From: Anaeramoeba flamelloides
Lineage: Eukaryota; Metamonada; Anaeramoebidae
DNA: 64,000 nucleotides
Reading direction: 5' to 3'
Assembly: GCA_027625915.1 (NCBI GenBank)
Contig: JANTQA010000032.1
Coordinates: 10,416,001 to 10,480,000 of the forward strand
This document shows, piece after piece, positions 11,920 to 23,700 of the stretch; positions within the stretch are counted from its first letter, which is position 1, and each line of letters opens with the position of its first letter. Below the pieces are notes generated by a model. It was given only the letters and a program-made list of their open reading frames with translations. It did not search any database and was not told where the DNA came from. The position numbers and the translations under genes are program-made.

Positions 11920-12440
11920 TTTGCATATTTCAAAAGGGTTTAAATATAGAATAAAAGAAAAATTCTATTTTCGAAATTTCAAAATTGAAATCCTTTTATC
12001 ACATTTTTGTTCATTTTTTTCAATTTTTTTTTTTTTTGATAGATAATTCATTTACAATTTTTTTTTTTATTCTAAGATCAATAGTCCCTTATTAAAAGTT
12101 TGTTATAATAATGTCACTGAAACTGTGAAAATGATTGTAGAGAAATGATATTGATATTTATTGGACTTATATTTAGATCTTTAAATAGAAGATCAAAATG
12201 AAAATTATTGTTTTTCTCGATAGTTGAATAAGAATTCTAGTTTTTCAAAATTTTAAGAAAATCTTTTAATTTATTATTTTTAAATTCAGATGGTTATAAA
12301 CTGTTCTTTGATATAATTATTCTACATATCTCTTACATATTCTTCGGAGTTAAATTATAAATAATAATTGATATTTAAAAAAACAGTTGGGTAACTTTGA
12401 ATGAAACAAAGTTTTATAAATTTTTCAATTTGAAAAAAAT
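11920..12440 (+). repeat. interspersed repeat A, copy 1
   Basis: About 500 bp, related to 18265-18840 and 34490-35870 (both +) and to 36480-37240 (-). Diagnostic blocks in order are a T-rich start, a centre reading GTGAAAATGATTGTA, ATGAAAATTATTGTTTTTCT, and the end GAAACAAAGTTT. Copies are well diverged, so old. Confidence 0.65.
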
Positions 12441-12769
12441 ATTAAATAAATAATTTATCTGATCAACATAAAAAATATTAATTACAATAGGGATATTGAA
12501 TTCAATGAATATATTTTTGTTCAGTTTATGGATAAAAAAAATAATTATTTACTTTGAGATTCTAAGTAAAAAAATTTTGAAAAAATTGAGAATTATAGAA
12601 AATGAAAAAATTTCAGATTAATGAATTTTTCAAAAATATGTTTTCTGAATTAAAGAAATAAAAAAAAAATGTGAAAAAAATCATCAAATTTCTCTTTAAA
12701 TAAGAATTAAAATAAAATAATTATTGTAAGTGATATTCATATATTTACTAGATGTTACAAATTAAAGTA

Positions 12770-13010
12770 TGTAACCGTTGACGGAAAATCTTATTCTTGT
12801 GTCATGGTTCACGAATTCCTATAAAAAATCTGATGATTCAAAAAGTACTAAAAACCAATTTTATTAATTGAAAATCATATTTGAATTAGTAAAAAACCCA
12901 AAAATTTCAGAAAAAAATCTGGATTTTACCAACATATTTATGGTTGTTATCATCATATTTGACTCCAAAGTTGCAAAATTCTTACTTAAATTTTTCACAA
13001 TATATAGATT
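12770..13010 (-). repeat. interspersed repeat F, copy 2
   Basis: Reverse complement of the family seen at 1-250, sharing the GCAACTTTGGAGTC core. No coding potential. Its boundary is vague because the similarity fades gradually. Confidence 0.5.
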
Positions 13011-13196
13011 AGAAGCTCACAAATATTAGTTTTTTGAAAAGTCAAATATTTGAATTCTAGATTAATTTCACCAATTATTTTTATAAATTGGAAATAATTT
13101 TGAAAAATTAACTAATTTCAAAGAAATGTTACTAAACTAACCAATCTTTATGTTTTTATATAAATGATTGTCAAGTTAATTTGGAAATTAAACATA

Positions 13197-13674
13197 CTGT
13201 AGTCAAAATAAAGCGTGCAAAAAAATTTAATGCATGTTTCAAAATAAAAAGCGTGTTTTTTTGTTATAGAAAACCTATACATTAACCAATCAAAGAAACC
13301 AATAATAAACCCGAAAAAAATATGGTATTGGTTTCCACAAGTTCTATTATTTAAAAAGAAATTCTAAAAAAAAAGGATCAAATTGGAAAATTTATCTCAA
13401 AAAATAGTTTTAATTTTTTTGAAAATTTTAATCCATCAAAAAAACTAAAAAATTTCAAAAAAATTGAGAATATTATGGAAAATTTTCAACTATTTGCATG
13501 AATAATTTAAATTTTACTATAAATAACCAGACCTTTACTTTCAAAATTGATTTGAACTTAGGTATACTATTTGGTAGTAGATTGGATGTTACCTTGGTAA
13601 AAGAATAAAAAAAACACGGATAATATTTTGAAACACGGATTATAGTCGTTTTGCACGCATTATTTTGATCACTG
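13197..13674. mobile_element. mariner/Tc1-like MITE
   Basis: A 478-bp element flanked by TA on both sides (13195-13196 and 13675-13676). The left end begins CTGTAGTCAAAATAAAGCG. The reverse complement of the right end begins CAGTGATCAAAATAATGCG. The inverted ends extend about 75 bp and both include the GTTTCAAAATA and CGTGTTTTTTT blocks. TA duplication and CAGT-type ends are typical of the Tc1/mariner superfamily. No transposase frame is present, so it is non-autonomous. Confidence 0.8.
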
Positions 13675-14154
13675 TATTTGAAAAATACTTACTTTCGTAA
13701 TATTCTAAATTTTAATTTTTAAATACAGGAATACTATTATTTTGAATTTCTACTTTGAGATCTATAAAATGTAAGGAAAAAAAAATTTCGAAATGTCTAT
13801 TCCAAATTATGATATTTATCAAATAATCATATATTTTATAGTTCAATAATATTTATAATAGATTTTTTAGAGTCATTTGAAGTTCCTTGTACTAATTTGT
13901 GTGACTTTGAATTCCCGTTAAAATTAATTATCATTGAATCTATTGTGATACTAAATCCTTTACATAAACAAAAAAATTAAATTTCCTAAAAAATAAGAAA
14001 ATTTACTGGTTTACCAGATCGTAAAACTTTAAAACAAAGATACCTACATCAAAATTGTATAATAAACCTCTTAATGATACACCTAGAGTTGGGTAGGTGA
14101 ACCTGTAGTTTCCTCAAGATCTGGATTTTTTTTACAACTGATCATACCCAAAAA

Positions 14155-14405
14155 TTTCCTATTAATTCAAACATAAAAAGATCAGTATTTTCATTGAGCT
14201 TTCCAAAAAAAAATCTCTTGAATTAATTATAATTAATGATCAAAGTACCCAATTCTAAAAGGTAAACGAATACTCTCATCTTGATACTCAGAATTAAAAA
14301 TGTGAAATGTTGCCCTTATTTAGTAAATCTTTTTTTGGAAAGCTAATTGAAAATTTTGGTCCATTTATTTTGCAACAAATACCAGTTGTACCCTATACCA
14401 AAACC
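14155..14405 (+). repeat. MITE-like repeat family C, copy 2
   Basis: It aligns with 10125-10385: AAAAAGATCAGTATTTTCAT at the left and TTATTTTGCAACAAATA at the right, with the same internal inverted arms around AGCTTTCCAAAA. It ends about 390 bp upstream of the TOR start codon. Confidence 0.6.
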
Positions 14406-14797
14406 TAAAAACGAAGAGATCCCAGTTGTTCAATTCAAATTTCAAATGCTACTTTTCATAAAGATTCAAGTTTTCAATAAATCACCTTTGTGTTGGAGAA
14501 AAGACCAAACTTAAAGTCGTCTTTTTGAAAGGAATTTAATCAAAAAAAATAAAAAAGTACAAAATATAAAAATCAAAAGGAAATAGGGTGTGTTTGAAAT
14601 TTCAATAAAAAATGTAAATCAGTTTTTATTTTTTTATCTTTTCTCGCTCGAAATTTTGACAATATTTTGTAAATTGAAGAAAACTCTCAAGTACACAAAG
14701 GAACCAATAACAAAGTTTTCTTTCGCTTTTTATTTCTTCAACAACATTTGGTGCTTCTTTTTGATTTTTATTTCAAAATCAATCTTTAACAATCAAA

Positions 14798-17700
14798 ATG
14801 TCCTTACAAAAGCTAAATTCACTCGAGACCATTTTTAAAAATTTAACGAGTCCAATCTTCAAAACACAAAGAAAGGCAGCTGATCAATTAGAAACATTTC
14901 TTATCACACAGACAAGGCACCTTACCCAATCATTAATACATGAGTTTTTGAAAAGAATCAAACAGCAAATCTTCCAATTATTTAAATCCAAGGATGAACA
15001 CCACAAGCTCGGTGGCGTTCTCGCGTATGACAGGTTAATATCATCGAATGTTGAAGACAACTCCACAAACACGGCCCGCCTAGCAAATTATTTAGGCAAT
15101 TTATTAACCTCCCAAAATCTCAATACCGTTCGTGTCACCACCAAAATTTTTGGCAATTTGGTGAAGCGATCGTCGACACTGAGAGACGATTTTATTATTT
15201 TTGAAATCAAAAGGGCGATCGAGTGGCTGGAAGGGAAGCAATTTGAAAACCAAAAATTTTCCGCTCTTTTTTTAATTAAGGAAATAGGCACGTACGCGCC
15301 TGAAACACTCAATGGCTATTTGGATCAGCTCATAAACAAAATTGGTTTTTGTTTTTTTGCAAAGAATCCACAAATTCGTGAATTAGCAGCACAAATTACT
15401 GGCTTGTGTTTTAATATTCTTTCTCAAGAACAGAAAGAGAACAAAACCCAGATCTCAAAGGGTCTCTATCGAAAGGCTCGAAATGTAATATTTCCTTTGT
15501 TTTTTTTTTTTTGTGTTTTGTTTTTTTTTCTTCTAATTTTCTTTTGTTTACATTTTCTACAGGTTTTAGTCAAGAGTAAATTTGAAATGAAAGAACAGGC
15601 GTCTGTTGAAAAGTTTGTGATTCTTTTATTAACAACTTTTTTTTCTTGTTTTTTTGTCCTTTTAAAGTTTTGTGCAAACCTAAAAGAAAAAAAAATTTCT
15701 ATTTTTTTTTCATTTTGAATATTTTGGTAATACTAAAAAATATCTCAATTTTGTTTGTCTCTTTTGAATATAAATGAAGAAAAGGATCACAATCGTGTTT
15801 TAACAAAAATGTTAAGAGATACTATTCATCGTGCTATGCTTTTTTTTTTTGTTTCTAAAAAAACATTGATAAGTGTTGTGTCAATAAAAAAATTAGATAA
15901 ATAAAAATTTTCATTTTTCAAATCAAACTAGATCCCTCTTCAAATATCTTTTTTCTAACCTAAATTCGTGTTTCCTCAACAAATTTTTTTCAGTCATCTT
16001 TATTACCCTTATTCACTTTTTCTTTGAAAAAAATTCTTTTTTTTTTTCTTTCAAATGATGGTTTTGTGGTTGCTTGAGATCGAAAAACTAAAAATCTCAA
16101 ATTACAGAACAAGGTAATTTGGGTGACAACAAATCTACAAATATATTAAGGATTATCTTTAAAAAAAGCCACTGTAAGGGACGTATGGGTCAAAACATTG
16201 AAGGAATTTTACCCTTTATCTTTTGAGATCCAGAAGAACTATTAAATTGCAAATTTTTAGGAAATTTGAAATTTTGCCTCGATCAAAATCTAAATTGTAA
16301 GTTGGTACCGAAAACCTAATCCCATCCCAATTATTCTTCGAAGATAAGTAATCTCTAGTTTCCAATAAAAAACCTTTGAAAAAAAACAAATCTTATCAAT
16401 AACGGTTGGATTTTGGTTTTTATTGCCAACTTTCAATTTAGGAATCTGATCAGAAAGAAGCTTATAATTTCTAAAAAATTAAAAATTTTAAAGTTCTTCT
16501 GGATCTCAAAAGATAAAGGGTAAAATTCCTTCAATATTTTGATCCAGATACCCCCCACATGACGACCATTTTAATATAGTACTTAATCGTAATTTAACGA
16601 TCCTCTTTTTTAAGAATTTGTCACTTCAACAATAAACATTTTAACCAACAAATTATTTATACTGTGATTTTCCATTTAATAAATAAAAATGTTTTTATTT
16701 CAATTTCCCAAATATTTTACTAATTATTAATTGAAAAAACACCAAGATCCTTACCAACAAAATCAATTAGAAATGACCATTTCTAGAAATTTAATTAAGC
16801 TTTTCTTTATTGAACTGTGAGATAAAATTTTAATTAGTGCAATTTGATTTTAAAAATAAGTACTATGAACAAAAACACAATTTGTATATAGGTATGAAGA
16901 TATTTTTTAAAAAAAAAATCTAACTCAAATGAAATTGAATATATTCAAACTCAACACGTATTATTTTGAAAAAACGATTTATTGAATATTTTTGGAAAAA
17001 AAAAATCAAATTAACTGAATTAGAAATAAAACTTTTTATTGTTGACTTTGAGTATGGATAAATAAATTTTATTAAAGATCTTCAAAAAGGTAATTCAATG
17101 ATATTTTGAGAATTAATTAAACTAAACTTTCTTTAACAAAATAATCATTAAGTTATTCCCAATGATTTTTTTAATAACTTTTTCATACAGCTATTTGAAT
17201 TTAATAAGGGAAACAATTTTCATTTTCTTTTTTAGTATAATACTTTTCAAGTTATAAATTAAAATTAGTTGATCTTTTTTTCTAAATTATATTTTTTTAT
17301 ATATGGACTTGATATATTTTGTGTTTAACTGAAAATTTCAAATTAAGAGGATAATTAAGAATTGAAATTAAAATCAAAATGTTTATCCAATTTAAAGTTA
17401 AAATCCCAGTATTTAATAATTTCTTTTCTCTGGTTACTGCACTTTTTTTTATGGACATATTAATAAAGTTCTTATTTTTTTTTTTAATGGATATTTAAGT
17501 TTTACAATGTTTTTTGTTGGTTTTTTCACTTTTTGATTTTGTTTTTAGATTTTTTTTCGACAATTTCCTTCATCTATTAAAAACATTTTATTGAGATAAT
17601 TATATATATATGTATATATCTATTGTTTCATTGATTGTTTTTTTATAACATTAACAAAGCAAAATAGGATAAAAACATTTAAAAACATGTTATTTATTTT

Positions 17701-20700
17701 TAAAATTAATAGAAGAATAATCAAAAAAATTTTCAAAAATCTCCACAAAACAGTTTAAAAATTCAAATTGAGATTGTTTTGTATGAATTATTAAAACGTT
17801 TTTTTTTTTTTTTTTTTGAAGGGAGGAAATTAGTTTCCTCTTACAGCTGTTAGCTTTTCCAGAATTCAAAAGAATTGAGTAAAATCATAGATTTTCTCCA
17901 TTCTTTTAAGTTCTGGAAAAGCTAGGCACTCTACTGCACTCTTCTGGTTAGGTTTTTGTTAATTTTTGAAATAAACAGAAAATTTTTGAAATTTTCTTTT
18001 GATTTCTTAAATTAAAAAAAAAAACCTAGTTACTTTTGCTAATTTCTAAATTTTTGTTTAGAAATTTTAATAAAGAGTCATAAATTTCTTTATCATTAAC
18101 TAAAGATAAAATAAATAATGAGTCTTTATTTCGAATAATATCAAGAATATTATTCTTTAGTTGCTTATTATTTTTATTTATTGGAATTAATTCCTTATAT
18201 CCAAAATTTCCGATTTTTTCCATAGAATGTGCAGTTACAAAAACTTTTCTTTTTTATAAACGATTTTAATAATAAAAACCATTTTCCAGTCAAAGGGGTA
18301 CAGTTATGGTAAGTGAATTACAGGTGGTTAAATGGTATGAATGGATATTAGAAGAAAAAAAATTTTATTAAGGAAATTTCAAAATTGAAAATTTTTGCTT
18401 TTTTCAATTTTTTTTTTGATTTTTTTTTGACACGTAATTCATCTTGTATATTTTTTTTTATTATTGCAAGATTCTAGTCACTTGGTTAAAAACGTTGTTG
18501 TTCTATATGCTATTCAAACAGTGAAAATGATTGTAAAGAAATTCTATTTAGATTTCTATTGAAATTTTATTTGGATTTTCAATAGGAAGATAAAAATGAA
18601 CATTGTTGTTTTTCTAAATGGTGTGTGCATAAGAATTTGAGTTTTGAAATTCTTTAAGAAAATATATTGATTTATTAGTTTTCATTTCATACGAGTATCA
18701 ACTATTCTCTTGATGTGTATTATTCTACTTATTTTTTATTTGTTCTTCTAAGGTCAATTATATAATAATCATTCATATTTGAAAAAAATGTTTTTTTTTT
18801 GGATTAACCTTTAACTGAAACAAAGTTTAAATATAAAAATAATGATGATGGGATTTCCATTAATAAAATAATCATAAATTAATTTATTCATTTATAAACT
18901 ATAAATCCATTTTAAAAATGTGTGTCACTTTTTAAAACTTTTTTTGAATCACAAGTTTTTAAAAAGGTGTAGAATTTTTTTAAATTAAAACTTTTTTTCT
19001 TCACTTTTTTCATAAATTATCTAATGCTAAAAAAATATCTTATTTTGCAAAATAATATCACCAATTATCTAATTATTAATAATTACTTTTTCCATTCCAA
19101 AACAAATAACAAAAAAAAAAAAAAAAAAAAAAAATCATTTCGAAAAATTTACAATAAAAGGGATTGTTGGGAAATTCAACAGTTCAAATTCATGGATCAT
19201 TATTGATTATAGATCAATTATTTCAAAATTGTAAGTTCCTTATGCTTGAAAAGTATGACGATGTTTGCAAATTATTATTTCTGCATAAAAAAACAAAGCA
19301 ACAAATCATTTTAAAAAGTTTAATATCGTTGCTCCCAGTTGTATCAAAACTATCAGCTAATGAGTTTTCGAAAGAAAATTTAATCTCGACTTTAAAAATA
19401 TTTGAACAAGAATTAAAAAAAGATCACAAAGATCAAAAATACAAGGAATTATTATATGAATGCTTGGGCGAATTAGCTATTAATTTAAAAAATTCTATAA
19501 AGGCGCATTTGAATCAAATAATTCAATATATAAAACTAGCGATTCAGAATCCTAAAAAAAAGAATTATTGTTTAAAATCGATGTTGTGTTTGGGCAAGTT
19601 ATCAAAGGCGTTTGGATCTGAGCTGATACCTTATTTACAAATTTCGAATATACTTGGTGTTTGCTTTTCGACTGGCTTATCAATAATTTTAATAACAACG
19701 CTGCAGCAGATCAGCAAATATATCCCACAGTTATTACCAGAAATCCAAGACACGTTATTTATGATTCTAAAAAAAACATTAATTATTGAAAACAAAAACA
19801 ATAATGAGGTATATTCAGCATTTTTTGAATTGGGATTTTTAACTGATAACAAGCCTTTTAAGCAAGAAGAACAAGATTTGAAAAAGATTTTCATTGCCTT
19901 AAAAACTGTAAGAACATTTAATTTCCAAGGATATAACATTTTGGAATTATTAAGGGGCAGAGTGTTACCATTATTGGACCAAAATCATTATAAGCTTAAA
20001 AAGGAAGCAATCATTACCCTCTCGCAATTAATTTATTCAATAAAAATTAATTATAATTATCAAGCGAAAAATTATAATAATTTACCAATCAACTTCACCT
20101 TTTCAACAAAGATCACAAAAAATTCAATTGTTCAAGTGAAAAAACGATATTCAAACAAAATTATTTCTGAGATTTTGGATCGGCTAATATTATTAGCCGT
20201 AACGGATCCAAATCCAGAAATTAGATTAATTATATTAAACTCCTTTGAAGAAAATACTCTATTAGACAATTTTTTAAGTCAATCCGATTTATTGAAAATG
20301 CTATTTATTGTGTTAAACGATGAAGTAATTGATGTACAATTTTTAGCAATATCAATTATTGGCCGATTGACATTTTCAAATCCTGGTATCATCTTGCCAG
20401 TATTAACAAATAAATTAATTTACTTATTGATCACTTTGGAATATTCGAATGATTTGATTATTCACGAGGAATGCACTCATTTATTAAGCCATTTAATCCA
20501 ATCTTCAAGAAGAATTGTAATGCCGTATTTTGAGTCAATAATGGAAAAATTAATATTTGAATTATATTGCTCACAGGATGATAATGAAATTCAAAATTTA
20601 ATTTCCACACATGTCCTAAAATCCATAGGTGAAATATACGAAATTGTTAATGAAAAGATATCCAAATATTTGGAGCAGGTTTTGCCATTGATTATCAATT

Positions 20701-23700
20701 CGCTACAATTTACCAACTTCCAGCAGAAAAGAAAAGTTGCCTTGCATACCTTGGGCCAGGTAATAAAATCAACATCATTTGTAATTGAGCCCTATCATGA
20801 ATTTCCTCATTTGTTATCAGATTTGTTAAAAATTTATAAAAATGAAGAGGATATTGAAATCAAGAGAGAAGTCTTGATAGTAATCGGTATCATTGGCGCT
20901 TTAGATCCCTATAAGCATAAGGTCAATTTAAATTTAATACAATTGCAGGGATCGATCCATAACGCAAACCAAATTAAGGATTTACTGTTTACAATAACTG
21001 AAAAGGGCTTTAGGCAATCCAACCGATTAGATATTGATATTCAAAATTTGGAATTAACGAATAATAAGCCAGAAAGTGAAAACGAAATTATTAATCTTAA
21101 TAATCTCAATAATCTTAATAACCTCAATAATATAAATAATAATAAACAGACAATAAAGAAAAAAAAAAAATTAATTAATAATAAAGATAATAACTTGAAT
21201 AATAATATTAATAAAATAAAAAAAAATCTCAATATGAATGAAAACTATAACAGTAATAGCAACAATAATAATCAAAAGCTTAATCAAAATTTAACCAAAG
21301 CAAAAAAAAGCAGTCCAAATATTCTTAATAAGAATAATATTTTTAATAAAAACGAAAATCTACTATATTTTAATTTCTTCAATAGAAAATTCCAAAACAA
21401 TATTTTCTTGCTCAAGGCAAAAAGAAAGAAAATTAATTTAAAAAAAAATAAAATTTTGGTCAAAATTGAACAACAATATTTGAAAAATCAAAATTTAAAT
21501 AATTTGGAAAATTTGGAAAATATTGTCGAAATAAAGGATATCAAATCTTTTAAATTTTTAGAAATCAATTCAATTTTCCCAGAAATTGGTGAATCTTTGA
21601 AAAATGATTATTATCCAAAAATCTCAATTTATTTAATATTACAATCTTTAAATGATCCCAAATTAAATTCCTTTCATAATCTAATCATTAATTCATTGAT
21701 GATAATTTTGTCAAATATTGGAAGAAAGAATGCAATAAAATATTTAAATGAAATAATGCCAATATATTTTAAAGTTTTAACAAATAGCGGGTATCAATTA
21801 AAATTATTTATGATCCAACAATTGTCAATTTTAATTGAAATTGTTAAGCATGATATTAAGCCATTTTTACCAGAGGTTTTGGAATTGATCTATAAAATTT
21901 CCTTTGAACAATATTTATTGCCAGAGCAATTGATCATCTTAATTGAGCAGTTGTACAAAGTATTATCAACTGAATTTAATCAATATTTGTTAAATATAAT
22001 CCCAATATTAATAAATGGGTTGAATGATAATTCAATTAATTCTAATCCTCATCCTAATCCTAATCCTAATCCTAATCCTAATCCTCGCCGTCATCGCCGT
22101 TCACACCATCACCACCATCATCAAAAAAGGAATGATAGAAGAAATTCAAATGTAAATAAAAATTCAAATAATTCTAATTCTTATATGAATAAGAACAAAT
22201 CAATCAAAAAAAAGCAAAAGCAAAAGCAAAAGCAAAAGCAAAAGGACAAAGAGAATCATAAGCAAATCAATTTTAATGAAAATTCTAATAAAGAATTAAA
22301 AATCCAAATACAGATCCAGATATTAAATTCATTTCAATTATTTGGTGCAATTTTAGAAAACCACTTACCAACAATTATTCCAATAATGATGAAATTGTTT
22401 GAAAATAAAAATACAAATTTAAAATTAAAATTATACATCTTAAAAACTTTAAGAAAATTATTAAAAAAAATAGATTTTAATATCTATCAATCTAATATTA
22501 TTCACCCGTTATTAAGGACATTGAAAAAAAATAAAAATGAAAACTTAAATAATAAAATTATCAAATTGTTTAATAAATTATTATTAAATTTCGGTTCAGA
22601 TTTTTTGATATTTATTCCACAGATTAATAAAATAATCCAATTAAATAAAAAAACTAATTATCAATATTTGCATGTTAATAAAAGAATTTTATTAAATGAG
22701 CCTTTATTAAACATTCAACAGCAATATGATAATTATCACGTTCGGCATTTTGAAAAAAAAAAAAACACAAATGAAACTGATCTGAGCAAAAATATTTCAA
22801 TCATCGAAAATTTAAAAAAATTAAAAGTTTCGGTCAAATCCTTACAAAACGCTTGGGATGTTACAAATATAAATACCAAAGAGAAATGGATCGTTTGGTT
22901 AAAAAATTTAACCAAAGAATTATTAAGAAACTCGCCGAGTCCTTCCTTAAGGAGCTGTAGTAAATTAGCTAATTTATATTACCCTCTCGCAGAAAAGTTA
23001 TTTAATGCTGTGTTTTTAAGTTGCTGGAATGAATTAGAACAAAGTTCGAAAAATGATTTGCAAATTAATTTGGAAATTGCATTATCTTCAAAAAATACAC
23101 CTCTTTATGTAATACACACACTATTAAAATTAGCAGAATTTTTAGAACATGTCGGTAACCCGTTGTCTATTAATTATAATAAACTGGGACAGATCGCTGA
23201 AAGGGTTAATAGCTTTGCACTTGCCTTGCATTTTCAGGAAATTGAATTTAGGAAAAATCCCAATAATAATGTTTTACGTTCTTTAATTACCATTAATAAT
23301 AAAATTCAACAGCCTGAATCTGCATATGGAATCTTAAAATACGCTACAAATATACACAAGGTGGAAATAAAAGAAATTTGGTTTGAAGAATTGAAAAGAT
23401 GGGAAGATGCCTTAGAATTATACAAAAAAAATGAAAATAAAATAAATAATATCCAGAATAATAATGATAATAATAATAACAATAATGATAATGATAATAA
23501 TGATAATGATAATAATAATAATAACAATGAGAATAATAACAATAGGAATAATAATAATAATAACAATAACAATAACAGTAATAGCAGCAAGGATAATACT
23601 AACAATAAAAATAACAATAATAATAGTGAAGAGGGTGATGAAAAATATGATGAATGGTTTGGAAAAAAATTAGGTAAAATGAGATGCTTAAGGGCTTTAG

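Larger units (their letters stand above)
9290..14797. other. gene-free region dense in repeats
   Basis: No credible gene lies between the divergently transcribed alpha-kinase-like gene and TOR. The stretch holds copies of repeat families C (two), D, A and F and a mariner-like MITE, listed separately. A fragment near 10005-10058 resembles the right end of that MITE (TTTTGAAACAC and later TATTATTTTGAC), suggesting a second, decayed member. Confidence 0.65.

Noticed and set aside
15774-15846. Exon-like stretch reading EEKDHNRVLTKMLRDTIHRA in TOR intron 2
   Set aside because: Composition is protein-like, but the TOR alignment leaves no residues missing between the flanking exons. It could be a cryptic exon, so I did not add it to the model.
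22040-22085. TAATCC tandem units as an interstitial telomere
   Set aside because: They are in frame inside TOR, encode Asn-Pro repeats and are few. A coding microsatellite is the simpler reading.
23306-23617. Leu-rich minus-strand frame
   Set aside because: Complement of the TOR poly-Asn tract.
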